Origin: an uncultured Clostridia bacterium
GTDB lineage: Bacteria; Bacillota; Clostridia; Christensenellales; DTU072
Direction: 5' to 3'
Length of the DNA: 64,000 nucleotides
Assembly: GCA_944363505.1 (NCBI GenBank)
Contig: CALVUD010000006.1
Span: 45,493 to 109,492 of the forward strand
The notes beneath the pieces were generated by a model. The model saw nothing but the letters and a program-made list of their open reading frames with translations, did no database searches and was not told the DNA's origin. The stretch's first letter is position 1, and each line of letters starts with the position of its first letter. A program made the translations under genes and the position numbers. This document shows positions 26,301 through 34,600 of the stretch, in pieces.

Positions 26301-29300
26301 GGGCAATATCTTCAACAAAAACTATACCGTGGTTTATCACTCCAATTCCTATACGGTGGTAAGGCGGAATCTGACCTATTACGTCGGATACAATACGCTC
26401 TCCTACGGCTCTTTCGAATACGAAGCCGGATCCGCCCTCGCAATCGGAACGGACGGCTTCGACGCCGCGTTGACCGGCGGACTGGTGGAAGGACACGACT
26501 TTGCTCCCGAGGTAAAACTTAACCTCGGTTCCGCCGCGGACGGAATACTCAACGCCGGTACTTATCAATACGTTTATTCCTATGAAGGAACCGACTACTA
26601 TAACGGTCAAAAGATAGTTACCGACGTGTACAGCGTAACGGTAGGAAACTCCACGGGCGAATTCGTGGTCTCTCCCGCAAAGCTGCAACTCGCGATCTAT
26701 ATCAACGGCGTCGAATATGTGGTCGGCAACGCCGCCGAAACTGTCAAGAACGTATCGCTGACGTATAACGGCGAAAAAGTGCTTATCGAGACGGCGCTTC
26801 TCGATTCCGATTTCCGTCCCGTCGACATCGACTATAGCGCGTCGCTGACAAAACAAATCGATATCTCGGGCAAATACTTTGCCGTCGACGACATGACCGA
26901 CGTCGGATATTACAGATTGATCGGTAAGATCGATTCCCTGTCCGATCCCAACTACCAGGTAACCGGCAAGGGCAGCGGTTCGAGCGTGGATGTGCTGTTG
27001 ACGCTGAATATCGAAAAATTCAAAATAGCCTTGGACGTTGCCGAGATGCTCGCGGGAAAACTCGAAAAGACTTACGGCGATCCCGATCCCGATCTTACGG
27101 CAGTATATCAAGGATTTAACGGCGAAAACATCGCGATAGTGTTCGAAAGAGCTACAGGCAAAAACACGGGAAAATACCCGATCGCTTCCGCCTCGATAGC
27201 CGACGAGATCTACGCCGAAAACTACTCCGTATCCGTTATCAACGCGGCTGAGTTCTCGATAACACCCCGCCCGCTGATTCTGGACGCAGAAACGCTGCTC
27301 GCGGGAAGGCTCGAAAAGACCTACGGCGATCCGGATCCCGACTTTACCGCTACGGCAACGGGCGTTTCTTCCGAAACCGTTTCCGTGGTATTTGTGAGAG
27401 CTTCCGGCGAAAACGCGGGTGAATACGTCTTCGAATACGTAAGGATCACTTCCGAAAACGCCGCAAACTATTCGGTGTCGATAGCGAGCGAAACCCGTTT
27501 CAGGATCAATCCCAAGTCCGCAGTGATCAGAGCCGAAGCCGAAAACACGGTGTTCCGCGGCAGCGCTTTCAGCCTTGAAGAACTGACGCTGACATTCGTC
27601 GCGGAAGGTTTCATCAACGGCGACGAAAACGCGGTTTCGGGTTCCCTCACCGTCGTGGGAGAGATACTGCACGCGGGAACATACGAAATCGTATGCGCCG
27701 AGGAATTTACTCATCCCGACTACGACATAACCTACGAATCCGCGTTCGTTACCGTGGCGCCCGCCTCGGTAACGGTCGAATCCTATAATCTTTCGGGCAA
27801 AGCCTTCGATTACGACCCGAGCGTCGGCGCCGTCGGCTCCGAGAACTTCGGATACTGCGTCATCTCGGGCACCGTCTACACGGGATACGAACTTAACGGT
27901 TCTCTCGGCGACGTCTTAATGACAGCGGGCGAACACGACATCCCGCAGGGAACGCTGACCGAAGAATATAACCCCGACTATATGATCTCTTACGTCGCGG
28001 GCAAAGTCATAATCAACTACGTCGAACTCGTCGTCAAAGCTGAAAGCGCGACTCAGATCTACGGCGAAGCGCCCACAGCCATTAAGTTCGAAGTCGAACG
28101 TAAGGACGGAAAAATCTTCGACCTCGAAATAAACGGCGGACTCGGCTTCCGGATGACGCTGGGCGCGCATTCCCCCGTCGGAACCTACCAAATAACCCTC
28201 GGAACGCTAGAGCAAGAAAATCCCAACTTCAAATTCGAGCTTGTCGATAACGGCGCGACTTACGTCATAGTGCCTCGTCCGTTGACGATCATTCCCTCCG
28301 ACGTTACCGCGGTATACGGAGAGCCGGAAAAGGCGCTCGGCTATACTCTCGGCGGAGAATACGGGCTTGCCGACGGCGACTCGCTGAATATAACGTTGTC
28401 GAGAGAAACAGGCACGGACGCGGGAAAATACATCATTTCCGTCAGCGAAGGTTACGCCGAGAATAATCCCGACTACGAAATAAACGTGGGTAGCGGCGTT
28501 TATACTATAACTCCTCGTCCGGTCATGGTGGCGCTGCGCGACCAGTCGCAGGAATTCAACATGTCCGGCATATATACCGTGGATCAGACCGCATACGACT
28601 TAACGGAGGGCACGGTGATCGCGGGCGACGATCTCGGAGTAGTCATCGTCAAAGCCGACGGAACCGCAATGGGCTTATATACGCTGACCGCTTACAGCTT
28701 AAATCCCAACTATACCATGACATATGAGGAAGCTCGCTTCGAGATCCGCAAATTCGCGGCGGTCATAACCGTCGAATCCGCTCAAATAGAAATGGTATAC
28801 TCGGGCGCAAGCTATTCGATTAAAGCCGAAGTAAATTCCGGAGCGTCCGTAGCGTACTCCTATGATTATAACGGCGAAACGCTTAACGCGAATTCCTTTA
28901 CCGAGATAGGCAGATACGTCGTAACGCTGACGGCGCCGGAAACCGATTTCTATTACGCGCCCGAACCCGTTATCGTTTATCTAACGATAAACAAAGAAGT
29001 GCTGACTGCCGACAACAGCGGTATAGACGTCATAGTCAACAACGACAACGGTTTCGCTCCCGAAATCGAGCTTGACCTCGAAAAAATGGATCAGGACGAC
29101 AAGGAACTGAACGAAGTGCTTTCCTCCAACGAATCGGTGGTCCGCGCGTTCAACATATCCGCCGTAAGCGAGAGCGGCGAAGCCACTCTGGGCGAAGCCC
29201 CCTCCATTACCGTCAAGGTGCCCGAGGCTCTGAAGGACATGGAGACCGTAAAGGTACTGATCAAGGAAAACGGAGCGTATTCGGTCAGACTGCTGAACGT

Positions 29301-29466
29301 CAGCGACGACGGTTACGTTACGATCGAAGGCGTAATCAACATTTCCGCTTTCGCTTTCGTAAAAGAAGAATCCTCGGACGGATGGCTGTTGCTGCTGTTG
29401 ATCGGAGCGGCTGTGCTTATCGTAATAGTTTCCGCCACCGTATTCGTACTCAGAAAACGCGGCTAA
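20326..29466 (+). CDS. Giant exported MBG/YDG-repeat protein 1, membrane-anchored
   Basis: The protein has 3046 residues from the ATG after GGGAGG; the longer frame upstream lacks a site. Residues about 9-31 are a hydrophobic signal/anchor. About 40-350 is an N-terminal beta region, then an Ig-like unit starting STAPTLGS, then a Gly-rich bacterial repeat (NKGYFFAGIYY). From about 540 to 2880 there are roughly two dozen MBG/YDG-type modules, each opening with a PRPLTV- or KTYGD-like strand and ending in a NYxV strand (for example YYGESDPVFDYT, IYGETEYDIAVQ, VYGEPEKALGYT). The C-terminus is a transmembrane helix with an RKRG tail; no LPxTG sortase motif is seen. It should be a long, flexible surface fibre or adhesin. 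Ligands are unknown. Confidence 0.88.
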   Translation: MKRLTKASKIGLAALLIAITFFALTIFFALYQPEVDSAVNTLENAILKEDSPVENELVAEAAGTASGTLKKQILQPGSSSYTISLNASYNGQAYGYLARIWETDTDHTTYDCIYNDTTWDFGNSDRHQYDDCASVALHIDLGPYAAYLASKKLATLTFSGYGTKGGSLDNFAFSIQSSSSSFNLSPTGRTLHEAARDGGSGFIVSGEKTSATNYNANGKLTGRYLRIIFSAYDDDGFWGGPFDWINISNMSLKLTVSDSTAPTLGSLTQSSGTIGVSDSGTGVWKYTISGTRLDGTSKSGTFYFVNSGQTAASGTINLKTLDSNTYGYGKYTITLYDGNNNTTKKSYTYYQTSISTSLVTHGGGTGGTISVSKSSGLSENESVTVTITANKGYFFAGIYYDTASDTGKTIFSSTYSYTVPYKNVSSLSIVAHFVSFSVAANDSVYSFGKSVAATASQGTLENSSPPPYKLNDGIAFAISYSGTLAGGGSWDSVPQYAGEYTATAYAKYGDTTVGTTSCSYTINPMTVYAAPVFDSASKTYDGTSTFAISGWRLYSDSQRNSYIADTSNDLIKVSGPESYSVTGKDQGNYTFGISATGLSLSSASTKDTAAKKGSYKLDTGDITKYYLSGSTGNAASNSSLFIIAKQITPSLFLAEMTANGAKKYTGKVYDNSNEILGENFKIFIYNGTETDALAAFKATSPAVGVVGLGLKVEGMVSGETYAFSLGGASTGSATLELTFNASPVYPNYEYIGKEVSAEVARSKIALNTSNYDFDANLSVAGLKISPRPLTVSLTSVKDKDYDGTSVAEVTYALSGIASGDSITLTGGSASFEDENAGENKAVTFSGYSIGGNKYYNYCLVNESVSGTAIIRQVKASWSAVYTGTVTDEEAGKEVKGKLFDGTTAVEPSLLSFEVKGAVNGETFATLVPKYAASFTSSAAGETTIKITAESLSGNYDFENDAFVIIGLNIVRKSIGSEDVTFALNKTEFVYTSSVCAPVLTEAVDEKIAALVEGVDYTVTIPSSVTVGSYTVSLKGDGNYFGSLSLTYEITAGTFTATLGETAEIVLDYGTILATDEVETYFSSVAASNDESRAIIAGGTWEFVIPSDIYNAKGNTGLYRATHDTPHVIKAVYTLPDSEKPNYESESAEIEIALSVTPGALHITILPETVTFGSTYSLGAVSGTDYTISGFVEGDESNLSDVKFALKDAEGFVAALDTLNDVGTYYDAITLSAYESYNSYNDNYVVSAVSGTLIINPLPVTVAPDPEQFKYYGESDPVFDYTATTVYPLRAGYSIDYSEFTGAVSRTEGEIATNYAFVQGTLSSENYSLTFKPDSNTVFSIKVLPVTVKAVNREAYYGTLISSPTEYTVSVDGEYKVDYTFENGVISFRIGDTVMTDALSVSLNTSANDSAAASAYPISVSLATSSGLNNSKNLSISTVDAVYTILKLPVLITPNAIEKTYGSSDPAHTSFNPYYSWAADAADIELRTNFNPSFSGNIVRETGEDVGVYAWEQGTLTSSDTYNSNFVIRFNPDSGNAFTIKPREIRLVADTYKITVGEALPEGLGSYTLHSSSSLYDADWSYSGIKPTLADAVSGKLIIVDPVYNDDGLLQVKRNEQNAVVGYDLAPDATLNGYFFPDALPDGYAHNYYVSEIYSLSGAMYVEQLIAYVKLSENISFVFGTTLNEINAYIAKKYVAADNLSGATVPADEISGSITLIATGTYPTVGSYSVDISALISSNYDVRAAAEGLGTVEITRREVTVTLDESDTNLSRIYGETEYDIAVQSIENTVEGFDVTGKPQRASGNTVGEYLVNIGTLANDNYTVVLDKEYFYVVTPRPIVVVPVETGNVYGQSAKTITYTTYFKGNPEKTGLLSGDSLSGALSRENAEISDAGTYIITIGTLNPDDSPVRNINYTVELDDSRTYYYTIDVATVTVFANAVSREFGNVSQSSLSLTYSASGLVGSDKLAGSLALESPVYDEKGYLMPGTYTIIQGNIFNKNYTVVYHSNSYTVVRRNLTYYVGYNTLSYGSFEYEAGSALAIGTDGFDAALTGGLVEGHDFAPEVKLNLGSAADGILNAGTYQYVYSYEGTDYYNGQKIVTDVYSVTVGNSTGEFVVSPAKLQLAIYINGVEYVVGNAAETVKNVSLTYNGEKVLIETALLDSDFRPVDIDYSASLTKQIDISGKYFAVDDMTDVGYYRLIGKIDSLSDPNYQVTGKGSGSSVDVLLTLNIEKFKIALDVAEMLAGKLEKTYGDPDPDLTAVYQGFNGENIAIVFERATGKNTGKYPIASASIADEIYAENYSVSVINAAEFSITPRPLILDAETLLAGRLEKTYGDPDPDFTATATGVSSETVSVVFVRASGENAGEYVFEYVRITSENAANYSVSIASETRFRINPKSAVIRAEAENTVFRGSAFSLEELTLTFVAEGFINGDENAVSGSLTVVGEILHAGTYEIVCAEEFTHPDYDITYESAFVTVAPASVTVESYNLSGKAFDYDPSVGAVGSENFGYCVISGTVYTGYELNGSLGDVLMTAGEHDIPQGTLTEEYNPDYMISYVAGKVIINYVELVVKAESATQIYGEAPTAIKFEVERKDGKIFDLEINGGLGFRMTLGAHSPVGTYQITLGTLEQENPNFKFELVDNGATYVIVPRPLTIIPSDVTAVYGEPEKALGYTLGGEYGLADGDSLNITLSRETGTDAGKYIISVSEGYAENNPDYEINVGSGVYTITPRPVMVALRDQSQEFNMSGIYTVDQTAYDLTEGTVIAGDDLGVVIVKADGTAMGLYTLTAYSLNPNYTMTYEEARFEIRKFAAVITVESAQIEMVYSGASYSIKAEVNSGASVAYSYDYNGETLNANSFTEIGRYVVTLTAPETDFYYAPEPVIVYLTINKEVLTADNSGIDVIVNNDNGFAPEIELDLEKMDQDDKELNEVLSSNESVVRAFNISAVSESGEATLGEAPSITVKVPEALKDMETVKVLIKENGAYSVRLLNVSDDGYVTIEGVINISAFAFVKEESSDGWLLLLLIGAAVLIVIVSATVFVLRKRG
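27049..27342 (+). repeat. Recently duplicated 83-residue MBG module inside giant 1
   Basis: Two adjacent modules start with nearly identical DNA: 27049-27093 and 27298-27342, a period of 249 bp. Both encode LAGxLEKTYGDPDPD. The rest of the modules is more diverged, suggesting duplication followed by local gene conversion or selection on the opening strand. Confidence 0.75.
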
Positions 29467-29506
29467 CCGACGCGTAACCGTAAGCGGTACATTTAAATTA
29501 ATTTTG

Positions 29507-29530
29507 CGGGGAGCGAATATTCGCTCCCCG
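29507..29530 (+). terminator. Palindromic terminator of giant 1
   Basis: A perfect 24-nt palindrome CGGGGAGCGAAT/ATTCGCTCCCCG is followed by GTTTCGTT. The T-run is imperfect. It sits only 5 nt before the -35 box of the next gene. Confidence 0.75.
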
Positions 29531-29535
29531 TTTCG

Positions 29536-29565
29536 TTGCATACCTGTTTTGCAAAGTGATATAAT
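29536..29565 (+). promoter_or_regulatory. Promoter of the first condensation-like gene, predicted leaderless
   Basis: TTGCAT (29536-29541), an 18-bp spacer and consensus TATAAT (29560-29565); then CTTGCC and the ATG at 29572. No Shine-Dalgarno is present, so the mRNA should begin at the start codon. Confidence 0.78.
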
Positions 29566-29571
29566 CTTGCC

Positions 29572-30861
29572 ATGGAAAATTCAAATAAAAGACTGCCCGC
29601 GGAAATGTGGGACAAAATGCAATATCTGTTCAGAAATTATTACGACCGCACTATGCATGCGGTCTACCGCTTCCGCGGAAGAATCGACGAGGAAGCGCTT
29701 AAAAAGGCCTATATGGCGGTTTTGTCCAAGATCGACGTGTTACACTCCACCTTTGCCAAAAACCCGATACGCCCTTACTGGGAGGTCAACCGTAACTATA
29801 CGACGGAGGATTTTTTCACCTATGCGGAAACCGACGACGTAACGGGCTCGCTCGACAGATTCATCACCCGGGAAGTTTCTCCTTTCGGAAAGGTACAGTT
29901 CCGTGCGGCGCTTATCCGCGGCGCGGACGAGGATGTCTGGGCGGTGATATGCAACCATATGTGCTTCGACGGCTCGGATCTGAGGTATTTCAATATGAAA
30001 GTGGCAGAATCGTATACGAAATATCTTGCGACCGGCGACGCCGACGTCGAGATCAAGACCGGCACCAGGAGCGCCGACCAGGTATACTCCAAGATGAGCG
30101 AAGAGGACAGAAAACACGCGCTCTCTCTGTACAAAAACGTTTCCACGGTCGAAAACAAAATCACTTTCCCTTTCGGTGCGGACGACGAAACTCTACGTCC
30201 GCGACTGATCCTAAGAAAATACCCCGCGGCTGATTTTCTGAAAACGAAGGCACGCGGCAAGGCAATGGGCGCGACCGTCAACGACATAATCGTGGCGGCA
30301 TACTTCCGCGCTCTGTTCGACACCGTGGACACCGGCGGAAAGACCCTTACCGTACCGTGCATGTACGACCTGAGGCGTTATGTCGGCGGCGCTTCCGAGG
30401 GTCTGACCAATATGATAGGCTTTATGCCTTGCAGTTTAAATTACGTCGGTAAAGATATGGATGAGACCGTCGAACTGGTCAAAGCCGCGTTGAAACCCGC
30501 AAAGGAAGACAAATTCACGGGACTTTATTCGTTACCCCTCCTTAAGCTCGCGTACAAGATCTTCCCCCAGGTCCTGGCAGAATTTGCAATCAAACTCGGA
30601 TACACAAATCCATATATCGGAATGTCCAATATCGGGCTGATAAATCCGGCAGAATTCAGATTGGGCGACTTCGAACCTTACGACGCTTTCTATTCGGGAG
30701 CAATCAAATTCAAGCCGTATATGCAATTGGCTCTGACGACCTTTTCTAACGAGATCACGTTCTCTATCGGCGTTCGCGTAACGGATAAAGAACAGCTCGT
30801 TTTCGAAAACTTCCTGAAAAAAGTTACCGACGAACTGTATTCGTTCGCGCATGCGGAATAA
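29572..30861 (+). CDS. Condensation/acyltransferase-like protein (CAT superfamily), paralogue 1
   Basis: The 429-residue protein has the CAT/condensation-domain active-site motif HxxxD in CNHMCFDG (His129, Asp133). The second half contains DIIVAAYFRALF and the VPCMYDLRRY strand typical of the alcohol acetyltransferase/condensation fold. It is close to the gene at 53961 along its whole length (both begin ...WDKMQYLFRNYYDR; both have YSLPLLKLAY and IGMSNIG). Such enzymes transfer acyl groups between a CoA or carrier thioester and an alcohol or amine; the substrate is unknown. No signal peptide or carrier domain is present. It lies directly downstream of giant 1 but has its own promoter and terminator, and appears leaderless. 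Confidence 0.82.
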   Translation: MENSNKRLPAEMWDKMQYLFRNYYDRTMHAVYRFRGRIDEEALKKAYMAVLSKIDVLHSTFAKNPIRPYWEVNRNYTTEDFFTYAETDDVTGSLDRFITREVSPFGKVQFRAALIRGADEDVWAVICNHMCFDGSDLRYFNMKVAESYTKYLATGDADVEIKTGTRSADQVYSKMSEEDRKHALSLYKNVSTVENKITFPFGADDETLRPRLILRKYPAADFLKTKARGKAMGATVNDIIVAAYFRALFDTVDTGGKTLTVPCMYDLRRYVGGASEGLTNMIGFMPCSLNYVGKDMDETVELVKAALKPAKEDKFTGLYSLPLLKLAYKIFPQVLAEFAIKLGYTNPYIGMSNIGLINPAEFRLGDFEPYDAFYSGAIKFKPYMQLALTTFSNEITFSIGVRVTDKEQLVFENFLKKVTDELYSFAHAE

Positions 30862-30873
30862 ATCCGCTATAAT

Positions 30874-30910
30874 AAAAAAAGCGGATACGTTTCGGCGTAT
30901 CCGCTTTTTT
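30874..30910. terminator. Bidirectional terminator
   Basis: AAAAAAAGCGGATACG and CGTATCCGCTTTTTT form a strong stem with a 6-nt loop and T-runs in both directions, between the convergent condensation-like and TIM-barrel genes. Confidence 0.95.
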
Positions 30911-30917
30911 ACTCTTT

Positions 30918-31670
30918 TCAATCCTTTTCCAAGCCGAAAAGAAATCTGAGCGACTTTCGCGTCACCGCGTAAGGATCACGCGCGAAGTCGTGTTCTATAT
31001 ATGCGTAACGCGTGCCCGCTTCTTCGGCGCTCGCCGTAATCTTTTTAAAGTCGAGCTTTCCGCTTCCGACCGCGGTGATCAACGGAAGCCCCAGCATTCT
31101 GTAACCGTCTTTAAAATGAATGTTTTTCAGCCTGCCGCCGAGTTTTTTCATCTCTTCAGCAGGGTCGTAGCCCGCAAAATAGCACCAGTAAGTATCGAAA
31201 ATAAACGATATCTCGGGACATTCGCGTGCCAAAACGTCTATTATCCTTTCTCCGCCGATTTCTTTGAATTCGAAAGCGTGGTTATGATACGCAAATTCCA
31301 TTCCTTCCGCACTTAACTCTTTCCGGACGGCGTTTACGCTGTCAATAAACGTTTTCAGTCCTTCTTTGCTTCTGAACGCGGCGGGCATCATACCAAGTCC
31401 CACGGTGTCAGCGCCCAGTTCCTTGTGTTCTCTGATCACGTTGTCGGTGTCTTCGGTAATGCGTTTCCAAGGGGTATGCGTCAGTGGAATAACGAGTCCG
31501 TTATCCGCGGCGAGGGCTCTGAGCGCTTTAAAGTCGACCTTTATTTTCAGACCGCTGAGTTGCACAGAACCCCCGCCCTCCTCTCGAACCGAACCGAAAA
31601 CGCGTTTTAAGTCGTCGAACGACTTTATCGCGTTACGGAATGTAAATAACTGCGCACCGTAAACTATCAT
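30918..31670 (-). CDS. Sugar phosphate isomerase/epimerase-like TIM-barrel protein
   Basis: The 250-residue protein belongs to the xylose-isomerase-like/AP-endonuclease-2 TIM-barrel superfamily. The motifs are GAQLFTFR at the N-terminus, EFAYHNHAFEF near 125, FIFDTYWCYFAG near 157, and NIHFKDGYRM near 184; His, Glu and Asp in these strands usually bind a divalent metal. The substrate is probably a sugar or sugar phosphate but cannot be named. It starts 10 bp after the end of giant 2 with no terminator between and only a weak ribosome-binding site, so it is probably co-transcribed with the giants or translated by reinitiation. Confidence 0.83.
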   Translation of the reverse strand: MIVYGAQLFTFRNAIKSFDDLKRVFGSVREEGGGSVQLSGLKIKVDFKALRALAADNGLVIPLTHTPWKRITEDTDNVIREHKELGADTVGLGMMPAAFRSKEGLKTFIDSVNAVRKELSAEGMEFAYHNHAFEFKEIGGERIIDVLARECPEISFIFDTYWCYFAGYDPAEEMKKLGGRLKNIHFKDGYRMLGLPLITAVGSGKLDFKKITASAEEAGTRYAYIEHDFARDPYAVTRKSLRFLFGLEKD

Positions 31671-31680
31671 ATTTTACCGT

Positions 31681-34600
31681 CTATTCGTATTTTTTGCCGC
31701 GCTTCATCAGGAAGAACGCAATGCTGAATATTGTCAGAACCGTCAATCCGCCCAATACGTAATACAGCCATACCAGGTTTGTTTCGTCTTCTATCGTCAA
31801 AACGAATTCCTTGACGGTCTCGGCATACAGTTCGTCGCCCTCGTAAGTGATAACGACCGTATATCTTCCCGCCGTGGTCGGCATCGTCGCATAACGGTTA
31901 CCGGAGGAATCGACGTATTCTATCTTGATGCCTTCGGTCGCGGCAAGAGAGTTGCCGTTTATCGCGCCCACTATCGCCAAGGGGTTGGTTTCCGTCTGCT
32001 CCAGATCCGTGAATATCTCTATGTTCGCCTGCGCCTTGCCTACGTTCAGAACTATCGTTCCGCGTATGTCGCCGCCGTCTGCGCCCTCGTAACGGGAATA
32101 GAAGCTTTCGGGATCATAAGGATAGAACGTCCAGTTGTAACTGTTTTCTCCGGGCATCAGAATCTGGTCGGGATCCAGCGCCACGTATCCGAGGTCCGTA
32201 TTCGCGCTGAGTTCGGGTAGCGTGTCTCCGTAAACCAGCGTTCCCGTGTATGCCGCGGGAGTCACGCTGTATACGGCTTTGTTGATGACCAGCGTGGCTT
32301 CGAAATAAATGTCCAGATAATTGGGACGGGTAACCAACGCGCCTATCGTATAGGTTCCGGGTTCGACGAAACGCGTGGCGGTAACGTATTCCACTTGTGC
32401 GCCTTCGTCGGGAACGATAACTATCGTGTGCGCGAGACCGTCGTATACCACGTTTGCGGAAGACAGGTCGTAGGTGGGCAGGTTCATCGCGGCGGGAGTT
32501 ACGAAGTAAGTATCGCTGGTATCGTTCAACAGGTAATAGTTTCCGTCCGCGTTGACGAGCGTGGCTACAACATAGAATCCCTGTTCGGTAACGTTGACGT
32601 TATCCGCGTATTCCCCGTCGCCGCCTAGGTACGTCAGTCTGATATCGGCACGTTCGCCGGGTATCAGTCCCTCGGTCTCGGCAACGACTTCCTTTGCGAT
32701 ACCGTCGTACACGAGGTTTTCAGGCGCCGTGAAGATCACTTCCAGTCCTATGCGGGTGACGAGGAATTTTATAAAGAATCCGGGCTGATCCGCAAAAGCG
32801 TAATTATTAACCTCGAAGTTGGAGCCGGCGCCTATGCCCTGCGCCGAAATGTTGTATGCGCCGGCGTCGTATGCCGAAACGCTGAGCGAACCCGTGAACA
32901 CGCCGCCGGGAAGCGTCGGCGCAAGCGCTGTCGTATCCTTTCCGAACAGCGTCGTTCTGTCCTTTGCGGCTCCCGAAGCATCGTAAACGGTATACTTAAA
33001 CTCGGTCGCGTACTCCGGGTCGGTCAAGTCGAAAGTGCCGAGATTATCGGCGGAACGCGCACGCATCGTATTCAGATCGATATAGAACTCGGCACCGGTT
33101 ATGTTGTCGCGGTAATAATAGACGTTGTCGCGGCGCGTAGCGGTAAGTTCCGACAAAGGCACCGTATATATGACGTCGTCCGCGTAACCAAAATCGAGCT
33201 CGGTATCGGATGCGCTGACCAGATAGAATTTCGCCTCTCTCAGAGTACGCGCCTTAAGGTCTGCGATATAGTATTTTCCGTTTCCGTCATAATAGGAATA
33301 ATTGTATCCGTTATCCAGTTCGCCCTTGCCCATATCCGCTACGGCGACGGTCTGACCCGCTATCTCGACGCTGACTATGTTCATTTCGGCGACCGCCACC
33401 GCCATCGACATCGAGGTGTCGATAAGATACGTTCTGCCGTCCGCGGCGCGGTATACGCCGCTGACGAAATCCGCATCGAATCCGCTCATGTATGCGAAGT
33501 CGACATACACGCTTACATTCTTACCGGCAGAAGATTCGTCCTTATAGCCGAACAATCCGACGCTGCGGCTGACGGTATAGCTGAGGTTGCCTCCCGAAGC
33601 GCGCATGGTATTGTAATCTATTCTGATTATAACCGTCCTGCCGGAAACGGTAGTAACGTAATCGGCGGTATTGTCGGCGTTATTGGTATAGTTGTTGGAA
33701 CCGGTATCCACTTTCATCACCACGACGTTGCCGTCGGCGTCCATGCGGCTTAAATACACGCCTCCTTCCGTGGTATAGGTATAGGACACGGAGCCCGACT
33801 GCGGATAGGCAATGTCCCTGTCAAGGTCTATTACGAAGCGCTTGCCGTCAAGTGTCTGTTCGATAACGCCCGCATACTCGCCGTTCAATTCGACCGTATA
33901 CGCGTTGCCGTCGTAAACGAAGCTGCCCTGAACGGGTATCAGCACGCTTTCGGTATAATCCAGCCATTTTTCGGCTTTGCCGTCGCCCTCGGGGTCGATT
34001 CCCGTATAGACGGTATACACGTTACCGTCGGGGTCGGTGTATTCCGCGCTTTCGAGTCCGAAAGTATATCCCGTTTCGTTATCGGTTACGACCGAATAAA
34101 CGTAATACACGATTCCGTTTTCGATATAGGAATACATGTACGCGAGATTCGCGCCGCCGTAATTGGAACCCGCATATTGCTGTCCCTGTCCGTATACGGG
34201 CAAAACGTAAATCGCCATCGGTTTGATCACCACGGCGTTTTCGAATACCGTGACCGCTGAAGCGAAGACGTCCCTACCGGGATTGGGAGTATAGGTCACG
34301 CGAACGGAATAACTTCCGACGTCGGCCGGACGGGTGGCTGTCCACTGATTGCTGCCCGCCACGCTGTATTCGTAGTTCAGACTGCCGTAATACACGAAGC
34401 CCGAAGAATCTCCTTCGTATGGCTCGTAAACCGTGCCGTCCAACTCTACCGTTGCGGTTGCCGCAGAAACTCTGTTTCCGTCGTAAACGTACTCCACGCT
34501 CTCGAGCTTAAGTTCGGGCGTCGCGTTCAGGACCACGAACACGTTATGCCTTTCCTGAATATTGTCGGTATAGTTCGCGGTCTCGGATTCGAACTCTATC

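Noticed and set aside
25951..27714. 587-codon minus-strand ORF inside giant 1
   Set aside because: The long open antisense frame is a by-product of codon bias in the repeat gene; it has no start signal and no protein motifs.
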